Shown in pieces: positions 41,301-50,817 of a DNA stretch of 64,000 bases. The notes under the pieces were generated by a model. It had not been told where the DNA came from and searched no databases. It saw only the letters and a program-made list of their open reading frames with translations. Numbering within the stretch: the first letter of the stretch is position 1; every line of letters starts with the position of its first letter. This stretch comes from Pseudarthrobacter sp. IC2-21. GTDB lineage: Bacteria; Actinomycetota; Actinomycetes; Actinomycetales; Micrococcaceae. Position numbers and translations under genes: made by a program. The DNA is taken from NCBI RefSeq assembly GCF_034048115.1, contig NZ_CP139145.1, forward strand, positions 1,240,001 through 1,304,000. The letters are read 5' to 3'.

Positions 41301-41612
41301 CCCGTCCCGGCGGGCCCGGAAGGCCGGCTCGTAACTCTTGCTGAACGGGCGGATCCCGGATGGAGCGCCTGGTTCGACGGGCAGAAACTGACGTCCACCA
41401 CCTCCGGCTCGGCCCAGGCCTTCACGCTGCCGGCTTCGGCCGGTCAGTTGACCATCCGCTATGACGCCCCGTGGGCCCTGTGGTCAGGCATCATGCAGGT
41501 CACGGTGTTCGGGCTCACTGTGATGCTCGCCCTGCCGATGCCGGCACGGCGGCCCAACACCGGGCTGTCACGGGACGAGGGCTCTTTGCGTAAGGAACAC
41601 CAAAATGCATAA
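38280..41612 (+). CDS. Family 2 glycosyltransferase fused to a large membrane domain
   Basis: 1110 residues. The GT-A fold occupies about 1-230: 'SVIGVDTGSRDDS', 'WLLHDDAAPAPEA' (the D-x-D-like metal site, residues 91-93), 'GTGDDVDFCWRN' (191-201). Many hydrophobic spans follow from about residue 370 to 810, and an extracytoplasmic C-terminal domain ends in a final span ('GIMQVTVFGLTVMLALP'). It probably moves a sugar across or at the membrane for wall glycopolymers. The start is uncertain: the usual first strand (HVTAVVVSHNG) is coded upstream of GTG 38280, in frame from an ATT at 38250 overlapping the whiB stop. It precedes DUF5719 with an 8-nt overlap. Confidence 0.88.
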   Translation: MVSHNGSAYLPRTLAALADQTRPADSVIGVDTGSRDDSAALLERALGTENVIGVPHGRSGMGGAVRAGLSARSPWGGEPDRAAREWIWLLHDDAAPAPEALAELLGAVERAPSVTVAGCKQLDWHSERRLIDVGLSTSRWAERLTLIDADELDQGQYNGRSDTFAVNSAGMLVRRDIWEHLSGFDPALPGTGDDVDFCWRNRLAGHRVVVVPTARMFHVAHRPHGQGNPSAARKAQVHLRLKHAPLWKVPVHAVGALLGSLFKLVLSVAVKDPGHGFSQLVATFAALARPAALAKSRRTAASTRRIRRSVIKKLQTPRREVWNHRRSLIEALGADKSTADGLVQDPLADQPTGDSSDDFAALTTTERGWVGTGALAAIIIASAASLTALSGLFRAEAVSGGGLIPVSASLSEIWHHASSWWISLGAGLPGKGDPFDYVLWILGVLGGGDANAAMAWLLLLAAPLSGLTAWFAAGGVTVRRRFRFIAALFWAAAPALQVALNQGRAGALIAHIMIPLLVLALLRATGSAVGHGRFALPSPGELRFPEKPPARPGINGLPSWTAAAAAGLALAVVAACAPVLLVPAAVLIVLCGLMLGRRGRTVWWALLPSAALFLPFGLSVIDRPRALLADPGVPLGFDAAPLWQQVLGQPLLFAPDGGLSGLPWFSGGAVPWAILLALLVAVPVLLLGVAALFLPGKRSGTARALWAAALTILVGGWFASHVATAASADSLVTPFTGPAVSAAGFALLAAALIGAERLLDAAHRSASRNASRSVALRAATAVAMVLLLAGPLAGMAVWSAQNVLRPAAPAQAYDGPADAGLGTPRLVEAAGARTLPATAIDRGTGPEQSRTLLISTHENGTFDAALMRGAGTTLDSLSAIAAARNIMGAPGQETIREDDDVTGSLRSVVATLVAGQGVDPRPELERLGAGFVVLRSADTAAQLTASRMDAVPGLVAVGQTDVGWLWRITPLNQPALHPADVAHRVRIVDPAGATVTLVPSKNDDVDSPVPAGPEGRLVTLAERADPGWSAWFDGQKLTSTTSGSAQAFTLPASAGQLTIRYDAPWALWSGIMQVTVFGLTVMLALPMPARRPNTGLSRDEGSLRKEHQNA

Positions 41613-43332
41613 CACCGCTCCAACCCCCGCCCCGGCGGCCCGCAAGCCTGCTCCGGGCAGCGTCGAGGAGCAGGACGGGATGCCGGGCGCACCGGCAGGC
41701 GCACCTCCGGCCGTACCGCCGGCGGGTGCCGGCGCCACTGGCCCAGCCAAGCCTGCTCCCCGCAGGAACCCGACCAAGGACATGCTCGCCGGCCTTGTCT
41801 CGGCGTTGGCGATCGTTGCCGCGGCGGGCGGAATCGTTGCTGCGGCATCCTTCGCCCCCCAGCCCGCAGGCAGCCGTCCCATCCCGGCCGTGCAGGCCTC
41901 CGTTCCCGCCGGTGCGAGCATCGGCGTCTGTCCCGGACCGGCACGCCTTCTCGAAGGCACCGAAGCCGGCACTGACCCCCAATTCAGCCCTGAGTCCGCC
42001 ACGGCGGAGACTGTCGTCACCGGCGCGGTGCTGAGCGCCCCCGGTGGTGTCCTTCCCGCCAGCCAGCTCTCCACTCTTAACGGGACTCCCGCCGTCGAGA
42101 TCGCCAAAGGCGGCACCCAGCCGGCTCAGTCCGGTCCGCAGGACCTGAAGGCCGGGGTGCTCAACAGTCACCGGGTCAGCGGTGCCACCGTGCTGGGGGC
42201 GGACGCGATGGCAGGCCAGAAACCGTCAGCGGCCGGTGCGCTGAAGTACTCGGCGACGGACGGCGACCTGCAAGGGACCGCGGCAGCCAACTGCACACCG
42301 CCGGCCAACGATCTTTGGCTCGCCGGCGCCAGCACCACTGTGGGGCGCACATCCGTCCTGGTCCTCAGCAACGCCTCGAGCACTCCCGCTACCGTGAGCC
42401 TTGAGCTGTTTGGGAGCAAGGGCCAGATCCAGGCGCCCGGCAGCAGGGGGCTCCTCGTCGCCCCGGGAACCACCCGTTCCATCGTCCTCGCCGGCCTGGC
42501 TCCCGGTGAGCGGCAACTGAGCGTCCATGTCCGGAGCGCCGGCGGTCCCGTCGCCGCGGTCATTCAACAGAGCGTCCTGAGGGGACTGACGCCGGGCGGC
42601 CTGGACTTCATCACGCCGGGGGCCGCGCCGGCTGCCCGGCAGGTCATGACCGGCCTGGACATCCAGGATGCCGGCGGCATTTCAGCGATGACGGGGAAGT
42701 CGGGCTTCGGCGACGCGGGCCCCGCTCTGAACATCACCGTGCCCGGCCCTTCCGACGCCGTGGTGGAGGTCAAGCTCTTCGGCCGCGATGGTCAGAAAGC
42801 CCTCCCCGGCGGCGGCGTGGTCACGGCGAAGGCAGGCTCCGCCACCGAGATTTCCTTGGCAGGCGTCCCGGCCGGCCGCTACACGGTGTCCACCAGCTCG
42901 GACGTCTCATTCGTGGCTTCGGCGCGTGTAACGCGCGGCGTCAACGGCGCCAAGGCCTCCGATGTGGCGTGGGCGGCCTCGGGCGTCAGGCTCGGCAGCC
43001 AGCACGTTGTTCCGGTGCCCCAGGGCGGTGACCGCAGCCTCGTCTTCGGCGTGCTGGAGAACCGGGCCACCATTTCCTACGCAGCCGTGACAGCCGACGG
43101 CAGGATCCGCCCGGCAGCCACTGCGGACGTCGCCGGCGGAACCACCACCTCCATCAAGCTTCCCGAGAAAGTGGAGGAGTCGGCCGTGGTGGCCTACGTG
43201 GTCTCAGCGTCGGGCGACGCCGCCTACGGTGCCCTGCTGCTGCAGCAGGACGGCCGGGAGGACATTTCCACGCTGGCCCTGATGCCTGCCGCGTCGGGGC
43301 AGGAAAAGGTCGCGGTCTCCCTCGGCTACTAA
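41605..43332 (+). CDS. DUF5719 family exported protein
   Basis: 575 residues: a Pro/Ala-rich N-terminus, one anchor span (about 55-75, 'GLVSALAIVAAAGGIVAAAS'), then a long extracytoplasmic region of repeated beta-sandwich-like modules ('TTVGRTSVLVLSNASSTPAT', 'VEVKLFGRDGQKALPGGGVV'). The function is unknown. It overlaps the upstream glycosyltransferase by 8 nt and always seems to accompany it, suggesting a periplasmic partner of that enzyme (inference). Confidence 0.85.
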   Translation: MHNTAPTPAPAARKPAPGSVEEQDGMPGAPAGAPPAVPPAGAGATGPAKPAPRRNPTKDMLAGLVSALAIVAAAGGIVAAASFAPQPAGSRPIPAVQASVPAGASIGVCPGPARLLEGTEAGTDPQFSPESATAETVVTGAVLSAPGGVLPASQLSTLNGTPAVEIAKGGTQPAQSGPQDLKAGVLNSHRVSGATVLGADAMAGQKPSAAGALKYSATDGDLQGTAAANCTPPANDLWLAGASTTVGRTSVLVLSNASSTPATVSLELFGSKGQIQAPGSRGLLVAPGTTRSIVLAGLAPGERQLSVHVRSAGGPVAAVIQQSVLRGLTPGGLDFITPGAAPAARQVMTGLDIQDAGGISAMTGKSGFGDAGPALNITVPGPSDAVVEVKLFGRDGQKALPGGGVVTAKAGSATEISLAGVPAGRYTVSTSSDVSFVASARVTRGVNGAKASDVAWAASGVRLGSQHVVPVPQGGDRSLVFGVLENRATISYAAVTADGRIRPAATADVAGGTTTSIKLPEKVEESAVVAYVVSASGDAAYGALLLQQDGREDISTLALMPAASGQEKVAVSLGY

Positions 43333-43373
43333 ACCTCGGCTACTTACGTCGACAACGAAGGCCAGGCGGGCGG

Positions 43374-43787
43374 TCAGTACCTGCGGCGGTAGACCGGATC
43401 CAGCGTCTCCGGGGCCACTCCGAGCATCTCTGCCGTGTGCTCCACCACAACGTCGTGCACCAGGTCCTGGAGTTCATCCAGGCTGCCACAACCCTGTTCC
43501 ACCACCCGGCGGTACAAGGTGATCACCGGGCCTTCCCCGTCCGTTGCCGGCGTGTAGGCACCCATCGGCGGAGGCGCAGCCTGGGCCACCAGCTGCTCCA
43601 GGTCCGGCGGGATCTCATCCACGGCAAATCGAACGCCGTCCAGCGTCTTTCCCCAGATGTCGTGGAGCCGCTGAGCGGAGTCCAGGACCAAGTCATCAAA
43701 ACGGTCAGACCGCGTCCGGTATCCGGGATGAGTGGGCAGGACGAGTTCCCCCCGCAGGCCGCGGCCGTGGCGGTTCCGGCGGCGCAT
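43374..43787 (-). CDS. Metallopeptidase-family (PF06262-like) protein lacking the HExxH zinc site
   Basis: 137 residues. The fold resembles the small zincin-like family ('RFDDLVLDSAQRLHDIWGKTLDGVRFAV', landmark; 'PPVITLYRR' type strand). The segment where HExxHH should lie reads 'VHDVVVEHTAEMLG', so the zinc ligands are missing and protease activity is unlikely. I prefer ATG 43787, preceded by CGGAG at 7 nt, over the longer frame from 43889, which has no ribosome site. It is divergent from DUF3499, as for Rv3259/Rv3258c. Confidence 0.8.
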   Translation of the reverse strand: MRRRNRHGRGLRGELVLPTHPGYRTRSDRFDDLVLDSAQRLHDIWGKTLDGVRFAVDEIPPDLEQLVAQAAPPPMGAYTPATDGEGPVITLYRRVVEQGCGSLDELQDLVHDVVVEHTAEMLGVAPETLDPVYRRRY

Positions 43788-44009
43788 CGCAAAACTCCGG
43801 CCCGTTGAGCTTGGTCCCGTTTCTGTACCGGAGGCGTCCGCGTCAGCCAAACGGACCGAAAAAGCTGAATCATGGTTCGATGACTGCATACATTGACTGT
43901 AAACCCGGTCGCAGTTTTACGCGAGACTCACCGCCGGCAGGCCCGGGGCGCGGCGGTTGGTGCGGCAAATACCGGGAAACGAAGGTCAGGCAGAGTAGTC
44001 TGTGATGTC

Positions 44010-44399
44010 GTGGGAGCTATCCGTCAATGTTCACGATCGGCCTGCCGTCAGTCAGCGGTGGCGACTTTGACGTACGTCTACGCTGACTCCACCGCAGTCC
44101 TGGGTCCCCTTGCCACCTACGCCGAGCCGCATTGTTACGATTTGTGCGAGCAGCATGCCGGGTCACTGACAGTTCCCCGCGGCTGGGAGGTGCTTCGGCT
44201 GGCGATGCCCACCACTCCCCAGCAGCCCGGCCCGGACGACCTCCTTGCCCTGGCCAACGCAGTCCGGGAAGCGGCAGCCCTGCCGCCCAAGCCGCAGACA
44301 ACGCCGGCCCAGCGTGCTGCACACTCGGCGCTGGAAGCGCCGGCCGGTGCTGAAGGCACACGCCGGGGCCACCTCCGCATCCTGCGCGAACCGTCCTGA
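44010..44399 (+). CDS. DUF3499 family protein
   Basis: 129 residues. It begins 'MGAIRQCSRSACRQSAVATL' from GTG 44010, with a CxxxxC pair, and has a second pair 'PHCYDLCEQHAGSLTVPRGW'; together they look like a small zinc ribbon. The function is unknown and the family is actinobacterial. A TAGTCT hexamer lies 8 nt before the GTG, giving a possible leaderless start. The upstream open frame to 43893 is not conserved. The next gene is the Trm112-like protein. Confidence 0.88.
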   Translation: MGAIRQCSRSACRQSAVATLTYVYADSTAVLGPLATYAEPHCYDLCEQHAGSLTVPRGWEVLRLAMPTTPQQPGPDDLLALANAVREAAALPPKPQTTPAQRAAHSALEAPAGAEGTRRGHLRILREPS

Positions 44400-44541
44400 T
44401 TCTCCACTGCCCCGGACATCGTGCCGGATCACGGATCCACCGGACCTGCACCTGTCCGATGCTGGAGTGGCGGTAGGCTTGAACCTGCTAATCAGTCAGC
44501 CACCGGCGCGCGGACGCGCGCCCTTTCGGGAGCATCCAACC

Positions 44542-44763
44542 ATGGCAAAGATCAGTCCTGAACTGTTGTCCGTCCTGCGCTGTCCCGTGACCGGCTCGTC
44601 GCTGGTCCAGGAAGGCGAAGAGCTTGTATCGACGGCGGCGGGAGAGTCGGGCGTGAAGCTCCGCTACCCGATCCAGGACGGCATACCGCTCCTGCTGCCG
44701 CCGGAACTGCTGCTGGCTGCCACCGCGGCCGGCTCCGACCAGCACGACTCCGCTGCGTCCTGA
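44542..44763 (+). CDS. Trm112 family protein
   Basis: 73-residue Trm112/YcaR-like protein: 'LLSVLRCPVTGSSLVQEG' and 'LRYPIQDGIPLLLPPELL'. In eukaryotes and archaea Trm112 activates methyltransferases; in bacteria the role is poorly defined. The usual Zn ribbon (CPxC...C) is reduced here to one Cys, so zinc binding is doubtful. ATG 44542 follows GGGAG at a spacing of 9. It lies 74 nt before ahcY. Confidence 0.88.
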   Translation: MAKISPELLSVLRCPVTGSSLVQEGEELVSTAAGESGVKLRYPIQDGIPLLLPPELLLAATAAGSDQHDSAAS

Positions 44764-44837
44764 CTTTCACTCCCACATCGACCTGCATGCAGACGCTTTA
44801 ACGCCGTCGCCGCCATCGGACAGAGCAAAGGAACACC

Positions 44838-46325
<1,488 letters not shown>

Positions 46326-46334
46326 GGTGTGACT

Positions 46335-46359
46335 CCCCGGGCGCGGACGGCGCCCGGGG
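46335..46359 (+). terminator. Terminator-like hairpin after ahcY
   Basis: Perfect 10-bp arms CCCCGGGCGC (46335-46344) and GCGCCCGGGG (46350-46359), loop GGACG, followed by TTGTT. Confidence 0.7.
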
Positions 46360-46376
46360 TTGTTACCTTCAACCAT

Positions 46377-46382
46377 TAAGAT
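46377..46382 (+). promoter_or_regulatory. -10 element for a probable leaderless start (L,D-transpeptidase)
   Basis: TAAGAT, 6 nt before ATG 46389; no ribosome site, and it lies just after the ahcY terminator. Confidence 0.5.
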
Positions 46383-46388
46383 CGGACT

Positions 46389-47627
46389 ATGGAGCCAGAA
46401 GCAAAGCCACGCCGGATGTCGACCGCCAAAAAGATTCTTGTTGTGGCAGCCGTCTGCGGACTGGCTGCTGCGGGCGGTGTCTTCGCGGCCGTTGCCCCGG
46501 GTCTCGCCCGCGGTGCCCTCGAATCGGAGGCGGCCTCCGCTGTCCGCTCCGCGCCGGGCCTGGCGTCACCGGTGGTGCCGCCGGTCAAGGTGGACATCAT
46601 CCCTGCCGCCGCCGCCAAACAGGTCAACCCGGCCACACCGGCATCTGTGAAGGTGGGCAACGGCAGGATCGAGAGCGTCACGCTTACCAGCACGGCAGGG
46701 GAATCAATTCCTGGCACCTTTGCAGCGGACGGCAGCAGCTGGTCGGCCACGGCACCGCTGAAATTCAACACTGAGTACAGCTACACGTATGTGGTGACCG
46801 ACGGGGCCGGCCGCGAAAGCACGGCCACGCAGGCATTCAATACGGTGTCCAGCACCCACGAAGCCGACGCGGCGATCTACCCCCTGGACGGCATGAAGGT
46901 GGGTGTGGGCCAGCCCCTCCAGGTCGTCTTCAGCGAGCCGGTGGTCAACCGGGCTGCCGTGGAGAAGGCCATCAAGATCACCTCCAGCGCGGGCCAGGTC
47001 GGGGCCTTCCACTGGTTCAGCGACACCATGGTCCGTTACCGCCCCGAAGGTTTCTGGGCCGCCAACTCCACGGTCACCATGGACATGCAGCTCTTCGGAG
47101 TTGATCTTGGCAAAGGCCAGATCGCGAACTTCAACAAGAAGGCCAACATCCGGATCGGTGACAAGAAAGTTGCGATTGCCGACGCCACCGCGCACACCTT
47201 CACGCTCAGCGTCAACGACCAGGTAGTCAAGACGCTCCCGGTCAGCATGGGGGACAAGCGCTTCCCGTCCGCCCGCGGCTATGCGGTGCTGATGGAGAAG
47301 AACCGCTACGACCACTTCCGCGCTGCGAGCATTGGCCTCAAACCCGGGGACCCGGCGTACTACGGGGAAGTGGATGTCGAATACTCCATTCGGCTGACGC
47401 TCAGCGGGGCCTACATTCACCAGGCACTTGACTCCGCTTACCCCTACATCGGCAACACCAACGTTTCCCACGGCTGCATCGGGTTTGCTCCCGACGGCGC
47501 CGCCTGGGTCTTTGACAACATGACCACGGGCGACGTTGTGCAGATCATCAACACTGAAGGCGATTACGCCGCCCTGGACGACGGCTATGGGGACTGGAAC
47601 ATCCCTTGGGCCGAGTATGACAACTAG
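46389..47627 (+). CDS. L,D-transpeptidase with Ig-like domains
   Basis: 412 residues. A signal-anchor (about 14-36) is followed by two Ig-like modules (about 75-250: 'ADAAIYPLDGMKVGVGQPLQ', 'NRAAVEKAIKITSS') and the YkuD catalytic domain with 'SGAYIHQALDSAYPYIGN' and 'NVSHGCIGFAPDG', whose His and Cys form the active site. It makes 3-3 cross-links in peptidoglycan and is carbapenem-sensitive by class. The domain layout matches the mycobacterial LdtMt2 type. It is the likely wall-maturation partner of the FemX- and LCP-type enzymes in the window. Confidence 0.93.
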   Translation: MEPEAKPRRMSTAKKILVVAAVCGLAAAGGVFAAVAPGLARGALESEAASAVRSAPGLASPVVPPVKVDIIPAAAAKQVNPATPASVKVGNGRIESVTLTSTAGESIPGTFAADGSSWSATAPLKFNTEYSYTYVVTDGAGRESTATQAFNTVSSTHEADAAIYPLDGMKVGVGQPLQVVFSEPVVNRAAVEKAIKITSSAGQVGAFHWFSDTMVRYRPEGFWAANSTVTMDMQLFGVDLGKGQIANFNKKANIRIGDKKVAIADATAHTFTLSVNDQVVKTLPVSMGDKRFPSARGYAVLMEKNRYDHFRAASIGLKPGDPAYYGEVDVEYSIRLTLSGAYIHQALDSAYPYIGNTNVSHGCIGFAPDGAAWVFDNMTTGDVVQIINTEGDYAALDDGYGDWNIPWAEYDN

Positions 47628-47708
47628 GCCGGTAGGCTCGAGACCAGACACACTGCGCTGCCCGGACCAGAGCCAGGCAGCACGGACCCCAACGGAAGTG
47701 ACGCTGCT

Positions 47709-48920
47709 GTGAACGACAACTCGCCGACCCCTGCCAAGCGCACGGAGCCGCAGCCGGATCCGCAACTTGATACTTCTTCGGACTCCGACGAGCCCGCGTT
47801 CGCCTGGATGACGGGGCAGCCTGAAAGCCGGGCGGACCGCAAAGCGGCGGAGGCCGCGGCTGTGCCTGCCGACGCTGCGCGCGCCGGCGCCACATCCGCG
47901 GACGCTGCACCTGCAGCCGATGAAACTGCCGACGCAAATCCGGCCAGCGCCAAGCCGGCAACGGTCGAACCAGCCAGCGTCGGGTCATCCACCCCAGGGT
48001 CATCCACTCCAGGGTCATCCACTCCAGGGTCATCCGCCGGCGGGTCTTCCGCCGCCGGGACCACGGACGAAGGCAAGCCAACCCCGCTCACGGGCGCCGC
48101 ACGCCACCAGTCCGGCCCTTACAGTGAACCCCTGCCCACCTCGGCCCTGCAGGTCCGCCCTCCCGAGGAGGAAGTTGAGCGCCGCAACGCGGAACGGGAA
48201 AGCGCGGCCAACGCCAAACCCGTGGCGCCGCGCATCTGGCAGGTCCTGCTGGCACTGTTCTACCCCGTGATCCTGCTGGTGCTCGCCGTCCGCGCCGTGA
48301 CCAGCCCCCTGTTCCTCTGGATCGAATACAACCGGCCCGGATTCCCCGGAGACGGGTACGGTTTCAGCACCGATGACAGGATGACCTACGGCTCCTACGC
48401 GGTTGACTATCTCAGCAACTGGGCAGGACCGCGATACCTCGGGGACCTGGTGAACCGGAGCGGGGCCAGCCTGTTCAAGGATGGCGAGGTCAGCCACATG
48501 GCGGACGTCAAGACGGTCATCCTCTCGGCCTTCGGCGCAGGTGCGCTCCTCATTGCACTCAGCATCGTGGCTATCGCCTACCTGCGCCGCCGAAGCACCG
48601 GGGGAGTCCGGCGGGGGCTCTTCGCAGGCTCCATCGTGTCGCTGGCAATCATCCTGGGCCTCGGGGCACTGGCGGTGCTGAGCTGGCAACAGTTCTTCAC
48701 CGAGTTCCACCGGATCTTCTTCGCCAGCGGTTCCTGGACGTTCGCGCTGGAGGACACCCTGATCCGGCTGTTCCCGGGGCAGTTCTGGATCGATGCGGGC
48801 ATCGTCATTGCCGGGCTGGTCTTCCTGGTCTCCGTGGTGACCCTGATCCTCACCTGGCCTACGCGCCGGCGCCGCGGACTGCTGAAAGATGACGTGGAAT
48901 CCGTTGAGGTTGCGGCCTAG
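47709..48920 (+). CDS. TIGR01906 family membrane protein
   Basis: 403 residues. The first ~150 residues are low-complexity (Ala, Ser, Pro, Thr, Asp), including a run of GSSTP repeats (about 92-111). The conserved membrane part has about five spans, with 'GDGYGFSTDDRMTYGSYAVD' between spans 1 and 2, the family signature. The function is unknown. GTG 47709 follows GGAAGTGACG. The charged N-terminus varies in this family, so its repeat length may differ between strains. Confidence 0.87.
   Translation: MNDNSPTPAKRTEPQPDPQLDTSSDSDEPAFAWMTGQPESRADRKAAEAAAVPADAARAGATSADAAPAADETADANPASAKPATVEPASVGSSTPGSSTPGSSTPGSSAGGSSAAGTTDEGKPTPLTGAARHQSGPYSEPLPTSALQVRPPEEEVERRNAERESAANAKPVAPRIWQVLLALFYPVILLVLAVRAVTSPLFLWIEYNRPGFPGDGYGFSTDDRMTYGSYAVDYLSNWAGPRYLGDLVNRSGASLFKDGEVSHMADVKTVILSAFGAGALLIALSIVAIAYLRRRSTGGVRRGLFAGSIVSLAIILGLGALAVLSWQQFFTEFHRIFFASGSWTFALEDTLIRLFPGQFWIDAGIVIAGLVFLVSVVTLILTWPTRRRRGLLKDDVESVEVAA
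47982..48041. repeat. In-frame 15-nt tandem repeat in the TIGR01906 gene
   Basis: Four units of GGGTCATCCACTCCA type at 47982, 47997, 48012 and 48027 (first and last imperfect), encoding GSSTP pentapeptides. Confidence 0.9.
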
Positions 48921-50749
48921 CTGCGGTAGAGCCCGGCAACCTCGGCTTCAAAATCACGGACGACGGCGGCTCTTTTCAGTTTGAGCGAAGGCGTCAGGTG
49001 GCCGGATTCCTCCGTAAGGGTGGCCGCCAGGATGGTGAAGCTGCGGACCGCTTCGGCCTTCGAAACCAGGGTGTTGGCGTGGTCCACGGCCGTCTGTATT
49101 GCGCTCCGGATGCGGGGATCCCGGGCCGCATCAGCCAGAGTCAACGGGCTGACCTTGTTCTCCTGGCACCAGTTATCCAGGCCGGCGGGGTCCAGGCTGA
49201 CCAGCGCGGCTACGTAAGGTTTCCCGTCGCCGACCACCACTGCGTGGTCAACCAGCTGGTGCGTGCGGATCTTCTCTTCAAGCGGTCCGGGCGCCACGTT
49301 CTTGCCGCCGGCGGTGACCAACAGGTCTTTCTTGCGGCCGGTAATGGTCAGGAACCCTTCGGGGTCGAGTTCCCCCAGGTCCCCGGTGCGGAAGAATCCG
49401 CCCACGAAGGCCTCCGCGTTGGCCGCTTCGTTGGCGTGGTACCCCTTGAAGCCACCGATCCCTTTGACCAGCACTTCGCCGTCCTCGGCGACACGGATGG
49501 TTGTTCCCGGCAGGGGGATGCCCACACTGCCCACCCGGGTGCGGGTGACGGTGTTGGCGGTGCAGGGAGCCGTGGTTTCGGTCAGCCCGTAACCCTCCAG
49601 GACGGGGATCCCGGCACCGCGGAAGAAATGCGCGTCGTCGGGGGCCAAGGCGCTGGCACCGGACACCATGTGACCCAGGCGGCCGCCGAACATGCGGCGG
49701 AGCCGGGCATACACGAGCCGGTCAAAGAGGGCATGCTGCGTGCGTAACGCCAAGCCCGGTCCGGTGCCTTCCCCGCGGGCGGCACGGTCCTCCTCGAGGG
49801 AATAACGGATGGCGGTTGCCGAGGCCGCCCGGAAGATCCGCGACCTGCCGGCCATGGCCGCCTTGTGCGTGGCACCCGCCCGCACCTTTTCGAAAATCCG
49901 CGGCACGGCCAGCAGGAATGTGGGTTTGAATGTCCCCAGGTCCTCAAGCAACGCTGCAGCACTATTAACGTGGCCCAGGGTGGCACCTGCATGGAGGCAG
50001 GCCACCTGGACGGCACGGGCCAGCACATGGGCCAAAGGCAGGAACATCAGGGTCCTCGCATGGGGCTGTTTGAGGATTTCGGGCAGGAAAGCCACCACGT
50101 TCACGGCCACCAGCGCGAAGTTGCCGTGGGTGATTTCGCAGCCTTTGGGGCGCCCGGTGGTGCCGGACGTATAGACCAGGGATGCGACGTCGGCCAGCCC
50201 GGCGGCGGTGCGGTGACGCTCCAGTTCGGCGTCTGTAACCCCCGTCCCGGCGGCCGAGAGGCTGGCGAGGTCCGGCGCTTCGCCGTCGAAATCCATCCTG
50301 ACTACGCTGACCAGCCGGTCCCGCAGGAGTGCGGACGTTTCCAGCACACCGGCGATCAGTGCCACCTTGTCGCGGTCTTCGGCGAATACGTGGCGGGCAC
50401 CGGCGTCGTGCAAAATCCACTCCACCTGTCCGGGGGAGGAGGTCTCATAAACCGGCACGGTCACGCCCCCGGCGAACCAGATGGCGAAGTCCACCATCGT
50501 CCACTCGTAGCGTGTTGCGGACATCACCACCACGGTCTCGCCCGGCTCCAGGCCGCCGGCAATAAGGCCCTTCGCCAGGGCACGGACGTCCTGCAGGAAC
50601 TTGTGCGCGGACACATCCGTCCAGCCGTTGGGGCCTTTCCGGGCGTACAGCGGGTGGGCCGCGTTGGCAGCTTCCTGCCGGAGCAAAAGGTCAGTGACAT
50701 TGCTGTCCGGGTCCAGCTCCACCAGGAGTTCTGTGCTTGCTTCTCGCAC
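48917..50749 (-). CDS. Long-chain fatty-acid-CoA ligase (AMP-binding, FadD15-like)
   Basis: 610 residues. It activates fatty acids to acyl-CoA via acyl-adenylate. P-loop 'LVYTSGTTGRPKGCEITHGN' and 'GYGLTETTAPCTANT', plus the C-terminal 'FLTITGRKKDLLVTAGGKNV' hinge and lysine loop, are intact. The start GTG 50749 is preceded by GGAG at a spacing of 8 and gives 'MREASTELLVELDPDSN'; the frame to 50854 is rejected. The similarity is to long-chain or 4-coumarate-like bacterial ligases of the FadD15 group. It overlaps TIGR01906 by 4 nt tail to tail. Confidence 0.93.
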   Translation of the reverse strand: MREASTELLVELDPDSNVTDLLLRQEAANAAHPLYARKGPNGWTDVSAHKFLQDVRALAKGLIAGGLEPGETVVVMSATRYEWTMVDFAIWFAGGVTVPVYETSSPGQVEWILHDAGARHVFAEDRDKVALIAGVLETSALLRDRLVSVVRMDFDGEAPDLASLSAAGTGVTDAELERHRTAAGLADVASLVYTSGTTGRPKGCEITHGNFALVAVNVVAFLPEILKQPHARTLMFLPLAHVLARAVQVACLHAGATLGHVNSAAALLEDLGTFKPTFLLAVPRIFEKVRAGATHKAAMAGRSRIFRAASATAIRYSLEEDRAARGEGTGPGLALRTQHALFDRLVYARLRRMFGGRLGHMVSGASALAPDDAHFFRGAGIPVLEGYGLTETTAPCTANTVTRTRVGSVGIPLPGTTIRVAEDGEVLVKGIGGFKGYHANEAANAEAFVGGFFRTGDLGELDPEGFLTITGRKKDLLVTAGGKNVAPGPLEEKIRTHQLVDHAVVVGDGKPYVAALVSLDPAGLDNWCQENKVSPLTLADAARDPRIRSAIQTAVDHANTLVSKAEAVRSFTILAATLTEESGHLTPSLKLKRAAVVRDFEAEVAGLYRS

Positions 50750-50817
50750 GGGGGCGTCTCCGTTCCGCAGCCGTTCCGCGGCGCGCGGCTCATTCGAGGG
50801 TCTGATGCCATCCTGCC

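Noticed and set aside
44764..44837. Possible SAH riboswitch before ahcY
   Set aside because: Only 74 nt separate Trm112 and ahcY, and the SAH-riboswitch consensus stems are not present.
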